A stretch of DNA of 64,000 nucleotides from Phalacrocorax aristotelis (GCF_949628215.1 NC_134282.1:1843001-1907000), one strand, 5' to 3'. Counted from the stretch's first letter, positions 1 through 35,665 are shown. The notes: generated by a model from the sequence alone, not told the origin. A program made the numbers and translations.

Positions 1-544
1 TACATCAGCTCAAGAAGATTTTCATCTACAGAGTGACAGCATTTTAAAACACTTTAAAATTTGAAAACTAAATTTAAAGGAAACTAAATCAGATACATAA
101 GTATTACAAAGAATTAAGCTATGGAACTTGAAACTAGGAAACAACTTAAAAAGTTGATATTCATTTGGTTTAAAGTATCAAAATGAGTAAGGCAGATGAT
201 GCATTAGAGTATTCATTTTCCTTTTGTCCCAGCTTAGTTGGCTTTTGCTGCACTTGGCAGCTCCTGACAACAGAAAAATAGATGGAGACAACACTTGAGC
301 TACAAATCGGCCCAAGGAGTTTTGAAGAAGGGGGACAGCTGTGAACACAGAATCTGATGTGGTTTCCCATAAGCCTAGAACACTTTTGGGCCCAGGATCT
401 TCTAAAGCCAAGGCCACCCACCACAGGTGGAAGGAGGGAAAAAAGACCCCTTATCGAGTAAAAGCTGTTCTCATGGATGATTTGTCTGAATTCAAGCTTT
501 ATTTTAAGGGGAGAATAACATGGAAAACCCAGTTTTGGAAGTAT
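1..544. other. Unassigned flank left of the CpG island
   Basis: AT-rich DNA. It is probably the first intron of the putative leftward gene. A minus-strand open frame runs through it from the island, but its composition shows no recognisable domain and it crosses the compositional boundary, so I do not call it a gene. Confidence 0.4.
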
Positions 545-1300
545 TGTATCGCGGCCTAGAAGTATCAAATACCCTCTCCGCTTTTCTGATTGCGAGGGAC
601 GAACCCACGTTACACCGAGCGGGCGAGCCTGATCCCCGTTAACGCGGCTCGACCTCTCCCCGCGGATGGGCCCGCGGGGCAGCAAGGCCGGCCGCCTTCC
701 CCAGCGGCTGTCCCGGTGGAGCCGGGGAAAGGGCTAGCGGAGGCCCTGGAAGCCGGGATCCCCGCAGCCCCTCGCCGGGCCGGGCAGGACGCGGCCTGCG
801 GGGAGGCCGGGGCCGGAGCCGGGGCCGCCGCGGGCGGGAGCGCGGCAAGGACACGGCACCGCTCCGCTCCGGGGAGGCCGCAGCCACGCTCCGAGGGCGG
901 CGGGGAGAGGGCCCGGCCGGGAGGAGCCGCCGCCGGGGAGCGCCGCGGGCCCGGCCCCGCCTCGCCTCAGCGCGGGGTCGACGGTGGGCAAGGCCGGAGG
1001 GAGGCGGGCGCTGGCGGAGCCGCGGGGCGTCCCGGGGCTGCGGGCGAGGCTGGGGGCCGTCCCCCTCCCGCCTCGACTCACCTCACCTCCGCTCCGCGCC
1101 CCGCAGCGGGCCGGGCTGAGCCGGGCCTGGCTGAGCCGCCGCTGCCGCCTCCGGACGCGGCGCTTCCCGCGGGGGAAGGGGCGGGGCGAGCGGCGCCATG
1201 GCGCCCCCTGGCGGCCGCGCCGCTGCCGCCGCAGGCCCCCCTCGTCGCCACGGCAGCGGGGCCTGCGGTGTGGAAGGATGAAAGGGAGCAGCTTCCCCCT
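545..1300 (-). promoter_or_regulatory. CpG island, putative promoter and first exon of a leftward gene (ZNF639 by synteny)
   Basis: Abrupt shift from AT-rich to very GC- and CpG-rich DNA with many GC boxes. On the minus strand there are overlapping consensus donors at 1076-1086: GGAG|GTGAGG and GGTGAG|GTGAGT. No comparable plus-strand donor was found. This suggests a leftward transcript whose exon 1 lies at about 1087-1280, with its body off the window. In human the order is PIK3CA, KCNMB3, ZNF639, MFN1, and ZNF639 would run leftward here. The gene name is inference from synteny only. Confidence 0.6.
1201..1214 (-). promoter_or_regulatory. Candidate CTCF binding site
   Basis: The plus strand reads GCGCCCCCTGGCGG. 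Its complement, CCGCCAGGGGGCGC, matches the published CTCF core CCASYAGRGGGCGC at 13 of 14 positions, with G at the third base. It sits inside the left CpG island next to a 14-bp palindrome. Confidence 0.6.
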
Positions 1301-4300
1301 TCCCAAAGTCTTTCCGAGTTTATAATCATAAAATAACCCCCCCTTCACTTTTTTTTTAATGCCACAGTGAAGAGCAATAAGCTATGTTTCCCCACACAGC
1401 AGAATATTTAAAACAGCACCTTATTATTTTTCAAAATAAGTAATTCTTTTGAAGACACAAGGGAGACCATTGCAGTCACTGAAAACAGATCATGGGATTC
1501 TACCATGCATTTCATGCATTGAGCTATTCTGCTCTGTCTTAGCCTGAACGCACCTGACTAAGATCGAGCTTTCAATTAGCAGAGAATCCACAACATCCCT
1601 TATATCATTGCTCTAGTGATTAGTGAAAAATAATTATACCCTGCTTCTGGCCTTGGTTTTGTTCATTAGCTGGAAGTTAAGATTGGACTTACTGTGTTTA
1701 TAAAATCCTAGCTTTAGCCTTTGTCCTGAAAGCAGGAGACGTCTTCAGGCAGAGCTGACTTGGTTGGAGCCACAGAGGAAGAGCTTCGTCCTGTGATGAC
1801 ACAGAAGGTTTGATGGAAGGCAGCGTGAATTCAAGTAAAGGTATCCTTTTGAAGACACACTGCTGCTGAGCCCTCAGAAATTAAACAAGTGTGGTATATC
1901 CATCATCTCCCAAGCCAAATTACCAATCAGACAAGATCCTGGCACCCCAGTTCAGTGTGTTCTCTGCTGTTTATTCCAGCCATAGCAGCAGAGGTTTCTC
2001 CAGGACAGCTTGCATTGAAGTCCTCATAAATTGGCTACAGCCACCCAAATGGGTGGATGCCCACATAGTTCTCTCTCTATTCACCAAAATGTTTTCCATG
2101 TAAATATTAAAAAAAAAAAAAGGGGGGGTGTGGGGGAGCACTTTCCCCAGTTCCCAGCAGAGAGCAGTAACGGGAATTTACAAACCATAATTTCCCAAGG
2201 GAAAAAAAAAGGGAAAAAAACCAACACTCCATCAAAACCAAACCCTTTCCTTTGAATTCAGTTCTGCTCACTGAGACATAACAAGGATAACCAAGGCACC
2301 TCCACATAAAGCACAACACATCTTCTGTACCTTTTGATTGGTTTCTTCTCCACACAAAGCAGCACGACCCTACACCACCTATGTCGGGTAAAAAGGCAAG
2401 GCTTTGAGCAAAAGAAAAACATCTGAGGCGGATCCCCTTTGAAGCTGCAGGTCCAGTCCAAAGTCATGGGCATCAGTGCTTTAGACAGAAAAGTCTAGAT
2501 GAGTCTCGTTTTCTAAACCACCACATGCTTGGCATGTTCAGACAGCTCTGGGTCAAGTTTTAATCACTCAGAACCCATTCCAACTGGAAAAGTAGAAAAG
2601 CCCATGTGATAGCCACCTTATTGTTTAAATGGGCAACACAGATGATGTTCCTTTCAGTTAGCAGGGATGCATCTCTACCAAAATAAGAATAAAGCAAGCC
2701 CTTTCTTCAATGAAAGCAGGAAGTGTAGCACAGGTCAATAACCTTTGCTGAAGGTAGATTCATTAGCATTTGAAACGACATACAGGAGGCTATCTGAGGT
2801 ATCCTGTCTATCACCAGTTTTCCTGTGTTTGTTACATGGGTTCAGATTTTGGATTGGGTTTTCCCAGTGCAGGTTGAAAACCAGACTGATTTCCCAGCAC
2901 AAAATCGGGAGGTCTCACAGATGCGCATGCTAAAGCAAACTGCCCACATTACAAGTCATTCTTCTGTTTCACCAGCATTATTTGGAAAGTTTTCCATGAT
3001 TTTTTTGATGCTTTAGGGGTCAACTTTTAACTATCACAAAAGTCACACCACGGTAATGGCGTTAAGTTCTAAGTTTTGCTTTTGACCAAGAACTGAAGAT
3101 CCCCCCTTCCCCAAACCATCCCTGTGCATTTAGAACAAGGTAGAAACCACTCATAACCATTTCAGGAGTTACCAGAAAAAGTAAAAGTCACCTTATGCTG
3201 TAATGAAGAAGTTTAATCTGCTAGTTCAGGTTACTGAACTAGCTACTTCAAAATCACTAGCCATACTTTGATTTGCTCTCTCCAGACTAGAGTTCAGCTT
3301 GAGCTTCAAAATAAATGTAAGGATGTCCACCTTTCATTATGAAATTTGAATCCACTGCAGGCAGAGCACCTGCTGGAACGCAGTGCTTTTCAAAGCTAGG
3401 CAGCGGCGACCTGAAACAGAAGTGACCAAAGTTTAAAGCTTACTGGGGATGAGTATGTGGAGAAGCGACCTGATTAAAAACCCTTGATACTTCCCTTACC
3501 CCTCAAAAAAGGTGACATTCTCAGCGAGAGAGCTCAAATCCCTCCCATGATTACAGTTTGTCAGCAACTGAAGCCCACAGTAGACCATCACGTTCACAGA
3601 AGCAACTCCATTGCAGCCCCATGCACTTTACTGGCCAATGAGGTTTTTCCCCCAAATAGGTTTCTCACTCTTTCAAAATTCTTATTGGATACAACCACAA
3701 CCTGGTGAGTTTGGTGTGGGTTTTTTTTTGTTTGTTTGTTTTTAAATATAGCTTTGGTAATGAAAGCATGAAGGATATTTTTAAAAACCAAAACAGACTG
3801 ATTTAGCAGGGTCTTTAAAAACCATCCAACTGAAACACTTCAGTAACATCTGCTCTCTTATCACAACTTTTACAACCCACATCTAAATTAAGTTACTTAT
3901 TTTGAGGATCAATGTGTACAAGAATGCCACGTGCATCTAGGACTTCCCACCCATAAATAATGCAAATTCTATTTCTGTGTGCCCCCCTCCCAAATTAACT
4001 GATTAACGCAATTTCTATCTCCTTTCTTCTAGCTTTTATGGAAAGCAGAGCTGCAACACCAAATTACACCTCCAAGACCGGATTCCTTAAATTCTCACTT
4101 CAGAATTCACAACTGTACCAACCATATTATTTTAATTTAGTTGTTAGTATATACATTAACACTCAAAAAGTGATAAAAACCAGAAGTAGGGTTTTTTAAT
4201 AAACAGCATGTGATACAGACCGCAAAGATAAATAAAAAGCAGACTTTTTACAGTTTCCCATGAACATGAACTACAATAAGTATCATAGGCCAAACTTTTG

Positions 4301-4529
4301 TTACTTGAGTAGCACAGCAGGAGAAAAACGGTTGTGGGGCGGTTTGGTTTTTTTGTTAGTGGTTTGTTTTTTAAAAAAAGTACTGCAAGACTATTCTCAG
4401 TATGACAACACATGCATCTTGCTGTATCTTAAATACTTTTTTGGCCCACTATTACTAAAAATGTCTTGCTTTCTAACTACTTTACCACAGGACGTTTATT
4501 ACAGAATGACATACACATGGCAACATTCT
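1301..4529. other. Non-coding stretch between the left CpG island and the CR1 fragment
   Basis: AT-rich sequence with no exon I recognise on either strand. It holds small A/G- and T-rich low-complexity tracts (about 2107-2126, 2200-2220 and 3720-3745). I looked for the large extracellular loop and two membrane segments of a BK-channel beta subunit (KCNMB3), expected near here from human gene order, and did not see them. Confidence 0.5.
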
Positions 4530-4550
4530 CCCCCCCCCCCCCCCCCCCCC
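4530..4550. repeat. Poly(C) homopolymer, 21 bases
   Basis: Twenty-one consecutive C on the plus strand, so poly(G) on the minus strand. It is flanked by ordinary AT-rich sequence. The exact length is prone to sequencing or assembly error. Confidence 0.9.
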
Positions 4551-4717
4551 AGTGGTTATTTCAAAAGATAATTCTCTCATTTTTAAACGATATTTCAAGC
4601 ACTGGTGGGTGTTTACACTCTCCTTTTGATGCAGACACGTAACTGCTACGAGCTTTGACGAAGTAACATATAAGCATCAAGAGATCACACCCTCCTGGGC
4701 TCTATTATCCATAACGC

Positions 4718-5250
4718 CAACGGGACCCTGGGCTGCCTGAGGAAGAGCATTGCCAGCAGGTTGCGGGAGGCGAGCCTTCATCCTGCCCCTCCGCTCAGTA
4801 CTGGCGAGGCCACACCTGGAGTGCTGGCTCCAGTGCTGGGCTCCCCAGTATGAGCCAGACATGGACACACTGGAACAGGTCCAGCGAAGGGCCGTGAGGA
4901 TGATGAAGCGATAGAAGAGGCTGAGAGCTGGGCTCACTCACAGCCTGGTGAAGAGAAAGCTCAAGGGGCAACTTGTCAATGCATATTAAATACTTGGTGG
5001 AGAGGAGTAAAGACAACAGGCAAGGGGCTTTTCTCAGTGCTGCCCACTGAAAGGGCATTAGGCAATGAAACAACAGAAATGCCATATAAGCATTAAGAAA
5101 AAACTTTCACTGTGGACTCTGTCTTGGGCAGGCTCTAAATCCAACTGGATGCTGGCCTAGGCAACCTGCTCTAGCTGACCCTGCTTCAAACCAGGCGGCT
5201 GGACTAGACTATCTCCAGAGGTCTCTGCCAGCTGCAACGGTTCTGTGAAA
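4718..5250 (+). mobile_element. CR1 LINE 3' fragment, plus orientation
   Basis: The sequence follows the avian CR1 3' tail in order. It has the segment meaning 'ctggagtgctggctccagtgctgggctcc', then 'cactggaacaggtccagc', then 'gcaacctgctctagctgaccctgc', then 'ggactagactatctccagag', ending near TTCTGTGA. It is 5'-truncated and carries many substitutions and indels, so it is old. No reverse-transcriptase frame survives. Confidence 0.85.
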
Positions 5251-8200
5251 ATCCTTGCAATTGTGGTGCCAGTTGCAATGACGACAATACTCCCAAAATT
5301 TCAAGCCTGAGAATCCAGGGCACCAGACTGCAGCCATATATATATTTTAAATCCTTTTCTACACCTTGGAAGTGGATTTTGATAGTGTATGTGGATATTC
5401 ACAGCTAAAACTTGCAGAGGTGCAAGGAGACAAGGGGAAAGGATGATGCTCCCAGATGATGAATTACATATTTAATCTTCACAAGAGAAGAATTTGGACC
5501 ACAGCAGCTCTAAGACAAGAGGAAGATTGATCTCTTTTCTCCCTTCTTTTTCTTGCCTCTGCCCCAAATGAAACAGTAATACAACATTGGACAGCCTGGG
5601 GCAGTTGATAATTCAGGATCTAGAACACTACTAATAAAGCCTGGAAGTAGATTAAAAGTACTTAAACCAAAGAAGCAAAGCAGAATAAGATTGCAGCTAT
5701 GAATATCCACGGTTTGGCTCTTAAGGATTAACTGAACTACAGCAGGCGTAAGATTCTTCAGAGAAACAGCTTCTGCTTGAATTCTATAACTCCAGCAGTA
5801 CAGTTAAGTCAGGTTTAACTGTGATTAATTTTACTACTGGAACATGTTCCTGACAAAATCGATGCAGTTAAACTGAACTAAATGGTTCCTAAACCATTTA
5901 GATATTTTATAGATACTGTGGAACGGGCATCATAATTTCAGAGTCAAGAAGTGTATTTTTGGCCTTTATGCCGAAGGAATATTGCATCACATACAGAAGT
6001 AACAGTAAGGACACTTAAAACTTAAGACACATTTATACAAACCAATGGGAACGCTAGCTTCAAAATACAAGCAGAGCATTGCTTCAACTCATCTTCCCTT
6101 GCAAATATTTTGTTGTTCTTATGCTACAGGCATGTCCCTTTGTGGGGGAGAGTAGTGCTGGAAAGGGAAGAGGCAGGGACAGAGGGATCCACCTCTGGCT
6201 CTGAGTCAGAGTGCTAACACAGTAAGACCTCATACTTTAAAAGTCTACCCCATAAAGCTCAGAAGTCAAGAATACTGCACTGCAAATTAAGAACAACTAT
6301 TTTCCCTGCGGTTCAACAAGTCGTTATACTATGAAAGGGCAGAAAGAGGCAACGTTTAAGCTAGCAAGCAATAAAAATCCTGGAAGTCTCAAGACCAGAA
6401 GTAACTATCGGCAAGGTTACAGTAGTTATGAATTGGAGAGCTGAAGAGGCCAGTTCGTGAACACTATTTCAAAGTAAAATTGTCAAGTGTTTAATTGGGC
6501 TGCTAGTAAACATTCCTCATTTAAGAGAACACCTTTCTTACTGACTCATGAGTAAGTAACCTGGGACTTTAATGTACATATAGTCTAATTCTGATTTCAT
6601 ATGCTGTTGTGACTCCAGAGCGATTTTGATGAAGTCAGTGTTACAGCAGCATAAAATGAAATCAGAATTTCTCAATGACCAGAGCACCTATAGATTTGCT
6701 TAGTATATGCAGATAGAGAACTTCTATATCCCATTTCCAGCTGGCTTTCCTTCATTAACACAGATGTAAAAAATAGAACAAAAACAACCCAAAAACCCAC
6801 CACAACTGTGGGGGTGGTGACCTACACATCATTTTGGACAGACAGAGCCTTACCTAAACTGAGACAACTTTCAGCACAAAATAAAGATACAAATTCATTA
6901 TTTGTATGAAACATGTATTGCAAAATTAAGTTGGGATTCAGCAATCTGCAACAACATCCACAGCTATATAGTATTTAAAAAAACAAAAAAAAACAAAAAA
7001 ACAAACAAGTGTGGTTCTTCCATTCAAGTAAAACCAAAACAAGAGAAAGAAACATGGACTTAAAAAAAATCTTAGAAGCAGCAAGTTACAATTCGTTCTG
7101 TAATACCACACCATTTTCATTAACTTGAAGCATTTTAGAGATGTCAAAACCATCAACAAAGTAGTAATTTCAAGTGGCTTTTCTGATAACTGTTTTTTGA
7201 ATGGGTCCAGCCCAGGTCTGCAACCTGTACAGACATGCAAAACAGGAGGAATTCACAATTAAGAACAGATGTTGGAACATGCCAGTTATAAAATGACAAA
7301 GCAAAGAAAATACCTTCAAGTTCTTAACAAACATGGGCTACTGACCACTAAAGGGCATTTTTTACATAAAAAGGAAAGTTGGAAAAACACCCCAAAACAA
7401 CCCTCCAAACCACCAACAGCAGGGTCTTCACAAAGTTCTCTACAAGCTTGGTAATTTCTATATTGCCCTTAATATGCAGGCTTATATCTTTTCCACAAGA
7501 TGCCAAACCACTAACAATTTTGGGTTTATTTAAATGCTTTTTTAAAATATTAAAAATTATACTGAAAGTCTGTTTCGCTTATGAAAGAACTACTAACGCA
7601 CCCCTTCACAACAGAAAAGCGTACATACGTAAGTCAGTACAGGTGCTTTTTCTGCTACCTTTAGGAAAGCAAAGAACATGTTTTTAAGAAAAACTAAGCA
7701 GCAGCAGCCTGTTCTGTCGTTAAATCATAGTTTCACAGTTGAAAAAGTTACTGTTTTTAAATTTGTGTTTCACTAAATCAGCATTGCCTAATGCTTTGTG
7801 ATAAATCATGTGGCCCAGCCCTGGGCTCCTTGCTCCGGTAGTTCTGTGACAAAGCTTCACAGGAACAAAGCGTTCAGATTCAATTCAAGCTCAAAATAAG
7901 CTAGTTAGCGTTCTGTGCAGCTGGCTGTCAGAGTAACGGGAACATTTTCAACTCTCCATGAAGTGGGAATAGTTAAAAAATAAAAATGTAAGTTCCAAGC
8001 AATCTCTGTAGAACTCTCGAGCTCAGTTACAGGTGCTTTCACAGTCTGTACGCAGAGCTTATTTCTGCTACTGAGAACAGATGACATCCTCTCATTTACA
8101 CCAACGCAGCTAAGTAGTGCCCCTGCTATCTTCAGCGAGGTTACATCAGCACAAAACCCGCGTGACAGGATCAGGTAATTAGGGTTGAACATTCTGAAGC

Positions 8201-10099
8201 TTAAAAAACAGATTTTTCTTTTCCTGAAACACTGGCAGAATGTTTTTCAAATGCCCATCCTGGGTATGGTAAGAACAACTACTTAAAGCCCATGAACTTC
8301 TCTTTTCTTTTTTAATTGTTTAAAGCCTTTAACTACCCCAAATCATATTATCCCTGTATCACTATGAAGTTTCCTTTCTTTTGCTAGCTGATGTTCATAA
8401 CTTCTAGAGCTTGCGCACAGCATTTCGTTGCAGTAACTTTTAGAAACAGAGCCCAATTCCTCAAACGCTTCTGTTTGTGGAAAAAGGGTGCAGAACACTG
8501 TATGCTTGAACTGAAAGACATTTATACTAATATTTACAGAAGTAAATGGCTAGGAAGGGGCAAAGTACAAAAGAAGTTGGGCTCATAACATACAATAAAT
8601 TTGAGTTGATCTTTTCATCCAGGCTGGAAAAGGCTGACCATCTCAGATAAACGAGGTAAAGCATTGTTTCAATACCAGATAAATAAGGATAATATAGCAC
8701 CTAACGTGGCATTTGTGCAAGTGTTACTCAGTTAACTTAAGAGTTACTGCCAACAGGGTTTCAGATTTTGAGAACCAAATTTAAACTGAAGCTAAGCCGT
8801 GTTTTAAGAGAGCTAACCCATTACAGTGTGTTGACTGCAAAGTAATACACACAAGGGTAATTTTGCTCTAGAAAGTACAACCACGGTTAGCAGAAGTTAA
8901 TGGTCGTATGAACAGAAAGGAATATGTAACAGTCAATAGAGTAATGGGCAGTCTATTGGACGACTCCGAAATATTTAGTAGAACTAAGGAAGTAAAACTT
9001 CACATTCCCCATACTATTCTCGGAGCTGTTTTCACAAAGACGTTTCCCCCCACAACATCAAGTATCCGCGTGCGCAGTGATCAACCGCAGGCTCTTGACT
9101 ATGAAAGTGTCTTGAAAGACCAAAGTCTCGGCTTTACAATCCCCGAAGCCTTTCATAACGTAATTGATTGCACATTTTTAATATATTACAATTTGCTAAG
9201 TGAAGCCAACCACTCATTACCTCATCAGTACAGCCTGCACAAAGTACAGTCTAGTTATATACTTATATTCTAACCTAACACCAGCTGTCAGCGTATTTTA
9301 TATTACATGTGGTATTGCACTTTGAGTGGCACCTTGGTGCGCGTTTGCAAGTGAACAAGCTGAACCCCCGAAAGCCCCAGACCTTTGGAATTCACACCAA
9401 GTGCTGCCAATCTAACAAGTTCAAAATGTTAGGGTGAACATCGCCCTCAGAATCATGGGCTTCACTAATTAAAATACCTCTAATAGTTAGACAAACACTC
9501 CTACCTGAAGTTGTGCATAAGGGCAATCTGAAATCCTCGGTACTCTGATGAGTTTCAAAAAGTGGTGCCAATTTAATTGATTGCACACATCGTAACTGTG
9601 TCAGAGGACGACGACTAGATTCACAAATATATATTACGCGCGCGCACACAAAACAGACAAAGCTATAAAACGTTTGGTAACTCCACATGCTTTGAGCTAG
9701 CCAGTGCATCTGCTGTATGTTGAGCTGCTTATTATTGATCATATCGAAAATCTAAATTGTTATTTCTGATGTATCTGTTACTGGATTAAACAACCACTTC
9801 CAAAGGAGGAAGAAAGAGGAGAAATGGTGGACCCAAAGACTGAGGGTTTAAATGTATGTTCCTTGAATAGCCGGCATATCACTTCAGTAATGTGAAGACT
9901 GATGCCCCAAATTTTTTTGAAGAGACTTAGGCCAAGTTCACCTCTGGCATTAGTGGGTGTATCGCCCACTACTTCAATGGTACTTGTGTCCTCTTTCACC
10001 AGGGTTGAATTTGGTCCTAGGAGTATATCTGGTCACCTTCAGTGACGTTAGTGGAAACGGGAGTCTTGGACAGATAGAACTGGGCTGCAAAATTAAAAG
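5251..10099 (-). other. AT-rich non-coding stretch, possible distal PIK3CA 3'UTR then intergenic
   Basis: No exon of a known protein was recognised on either strand. The open frames here are short or have no recognisable motifs. Contents I can name: an A-rich tract at about 6977-7005, a Z-DNA-type alternating tract at 9635-9650, and a minus-strand AATAAA at 7525-7530. By analogy with the long human PIK3CA 3'UTR, part of this is probably transcribed leftward. Confidence 0.5.
9635..9650. repeat. Alternating purine-pyrimidine tract, potential Z-DNA
   Basis: The plus strand reads TACGCGCGCGCACACA, preceded by an ATATATAT run. It is a rare CpG cluster in AT-rich DNA and, if the distal 3'UTR extends this far, would be transcribed as part of PIK3CA mRNA. 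Confidence 0.7.
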
Positions 10100-11043
10100 A
10101 GTGAATATTGGACAAATCATGTAAATAAAGAATATATATTAATAATAGTTCCTATTATATAAATAGCCTTTATAAAAAAATAATCTTTCAATAATTTTAA
10201 TAACTTGCCTTTCTTTAGGTTCTGGAAAACATGTATGAAAAAAATCTATTCAGTTCAAGTTAGATTAAAGCAAACCTAAGATGAACACTACAACTCTCTG
10301 TTGCACTAAACCCAATTCTGACCATTCGGTTTCCAAGTTAGTCAGTTTTTGGGGATGTTAAGGAGTTTCTTTGTGAAGGTATGAATTGCACCCCTAGAAA
10401 TACTGAGCAGAAGAAACACCACACCGACGGGCCTACTTCCTACTGCTTTCAGAAACTGTGCAGCTGACAGACCCAGGAATCAAAGGGTCATTAAACCCCG
10501 TAAGTGTTTATTCCTCCGAGCACATTTGAAAGGCACTGTCCTCTCACGATTGTTTTTAGATCTTTGAGCTTAGAACTCCTTCCCCTCAAACTATGCTGCA
10601 TTTAAATATTTGCTATCACTTGAATTCTCCTTCCACTCTTCTCAACCCAGCATAGTCTCCTCCTGCTGTACCAGATCTAAGGTAATATGTGATGGACACT
10701 GTTCATGCTAGCACTATTTGCTTTTTCCTTCTAGTTTATCCTATCAAACGGAAAAAGGAAACATTCTCCCAAGTTTACCTTTTTGTCGGGCTTAAGGCAT
10801 AACATGAAGTCACACATCATACTAAAGCTTAATTTTCGAAGTGTACAATTTTAGTGCTATCTGAAACCCTGTTTTACATTATTTTGACAGTTGTCTGAAC
10901 AGTTCATCTCCTTTCTTGCCATAAAGTCTAGTGTTGTTCGTGGTTTGTGCAATTCCTATGCAACCAGTCTTTGCTGCTAACTGGTATTAACAGTGCAGTA
11001 CCCACAGAGCGGGCTATCAGTTCGTGTTTTCTTTGCTTTCAGT
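10100..11043 (-). other. PIK3CA: PIK3CA proximal 3'UTR, conserved in amniotes
   Basis: Non-coding sequence directly after the stop. Several blocks closely resemble the human PIK3CA 3'UTR as I remember it: about 10925-11000, 10765-10850 and a very AT-rich block at 10105-10270. A minus-strand AATAAA occurs at 10507-10512, but conservation continues past it, so it is probably not the only end. The human 3'UTR is several kb long, so transcription may continue leftward. Another AATAAA lies at 7525-7530 and another at 4495-4500. The true end cannot be placed from sequence. Confidence 0.85.
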
Positions 11044-33730
<22,687 letters not shown>

Positions 33731-35665
33731 CTAGAGTAAAAATCAGAAATGTAAATATTCGAATTTAAATACAAACATCACATGGAACTTCAGTAAAATT
33801 GTTCAAACATCACTTTTAACTGTAGATGAATATTCATGGCTATATTTTACAGTCATGAAAGACTTGATGAAACTGATGTCTAAGGAACTTGGATGTAAAT
33901 ACCTAATCCAATGAAACAGGTACTAGCAGAATCACAGTAGTTTGGCAAAAAAGAGTCAATACGCATATGGTCTTAAATAGGATTAATTTTTTTCCCTGAA
34001 GTTTATAATAAATTATTAGAACACTTAAGTAACATGGGGTGAAAATATCTAATATTCAAATTACTACAGCAATTCTTAAGCAAATCTCAAACCCAGTTCT
34101 TCACATTTTTAGTTTGGAAAGAGAAACATCATTTGGATCAGATACAAACCATCAGCTCTGCTCAGTTTAACCAAACCAATGCTTCAATTTTTTTAAAAAA
34201 ACTTTTTCTCATCCCAAACCTCTTTAGCATTCAGCCATCACTATGATAACAGTTAAACTATTTATGAAAACCTCTAAACTTGATTTTGAGAATCCATGCT
34301 CAAACAAAACTTGGCCATAGCTTTTTTCAGGTCATTATAAGCAACACACCAGCAACAAACCCTTTTTAACATGAAATGAGACAGAAGAATTGAGCTCCAT
34401 TAACACTTTCTGGTGGGCTTGTTTTATTTAGGATCAACTCCCTGTTCTAGTTCCCATTAGCAGCGACACAATGTCTTTGCCAAGCCAAAGGAGAGGAGGG
34501 GAAGACATGACTGACCTTCTAGCAGCGCTGCCTTCTGCCAGCTTAGAGCAGGTACAGGACAAAGTGTATGGACAGAGCAGCCGTGTCTTAGAGCCCCATG
34601 GCCAACAACCGATGCCAAAGGACGAACGGAAAAACTCAGCAGGCACACAGTGATATGTTCTCAATAAACTCTCCTAATCACTACCTGTTTTTAATTTCCT
34701 TAACTAGGTCAATATTAACGTATTTGTGACAAATCCATCATGAAGTATTGAGTTTGTCCAGGAAATTTTCACACGCAAACTGCTGGCATCCTGTGACAAG
34801 AGCAAAGAACATTCCATGCTACAAAATATTTGCTTTTCTTTGTCCTGAAGCCTGCTGCTTTCACCCGATACCCTAGATTTCTTGTAATGCAAAGTTCCTT
34901 ATCTTTGCACTCATTGCTCTTAATTTTAAGAGATCCAGCAAATCCTCCCCACTACTTCTTTTCCATAATACTCCCAGATTTAGCCCTTCTCTGCCCAAAA
35001 GGCATTCTGTATGTTTTTAGTCGTCACCTTCTCCATATCTCTTCAAACTTTACCATATCCTTTTTGCAAAGTAGAGGGGGAACAACCAGATCTGCATACC
35101 GCATTTGAGGTCCAAACTGAGCACACGTTCATAGTGACACATTTTCTACTGCTTTCCTAATAAGTCCCTTTTCTGACTGTCGCTGAGCAGCAAGACATGT
35201 TCACTGAGCTACATACCACACGCCCAAGCTCCCACTGCAGAACAGTAAGTTACTGCAGAGGCCATCACACATTATGCAAATCTCATAGCGCAGTACTCGC
35301 ACTCAGCCGTAGCATCACTAACTTCAACACCTACATTATGAGGGGGTAATATAGACATCTACAGAGCAGCCCATCGTCCATCACACCTCCTCCAACCACC
35401 AAGTGTCCCGCAAGCACAGGGCTAGGGTAACTACCAGGCTACAATTCTAAAGCCATTCTTAGTAGTTTTTTAAGTCAAGAACCTTCTTCGGACTGTCCCT
35501 CTATCTTAGTTTCTTTTCCTAACAGAAAGGAGGGGAAAACCCAAACCAACAGCTTCACACCTCTTCTGTTTCATCAGCTTCCCGATAGCTCCAACTGTGG
35601 AAAAGCAACAAATGCTGTGCTTGTCCTTTGCTCAGCAATTTTTAAAAATATATATTTATACAAGC

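Noticed and set aside
170-685. 171-codon minus-strand frame
   Set aside because: It crosses the boundary between the island and AT-rich DNA, has no recognisable motif, and no splice or codon evidence supports it.
590-1336. Long Pro/Ala/Arg-rich open frames on both strands in the left CpG island
   Set aside because: GC-rich DNA lacks stop codons. The translations have no domain and compete on both strands. The island is better explained as a promoter.
5839-5850. GGAACATGTTCC, a perfect p53-type half-site
   Set aside because: A single half-site far from ZMAT3. A functional element normally needs two half-sites close together, and none was seen adjacent.
8908-9273. 121-codon plus-strand frame
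   Set aside because: It lies in AT-rich DNA downstream of PIK3CA, matches nothing known, and has no neighbouring exons.
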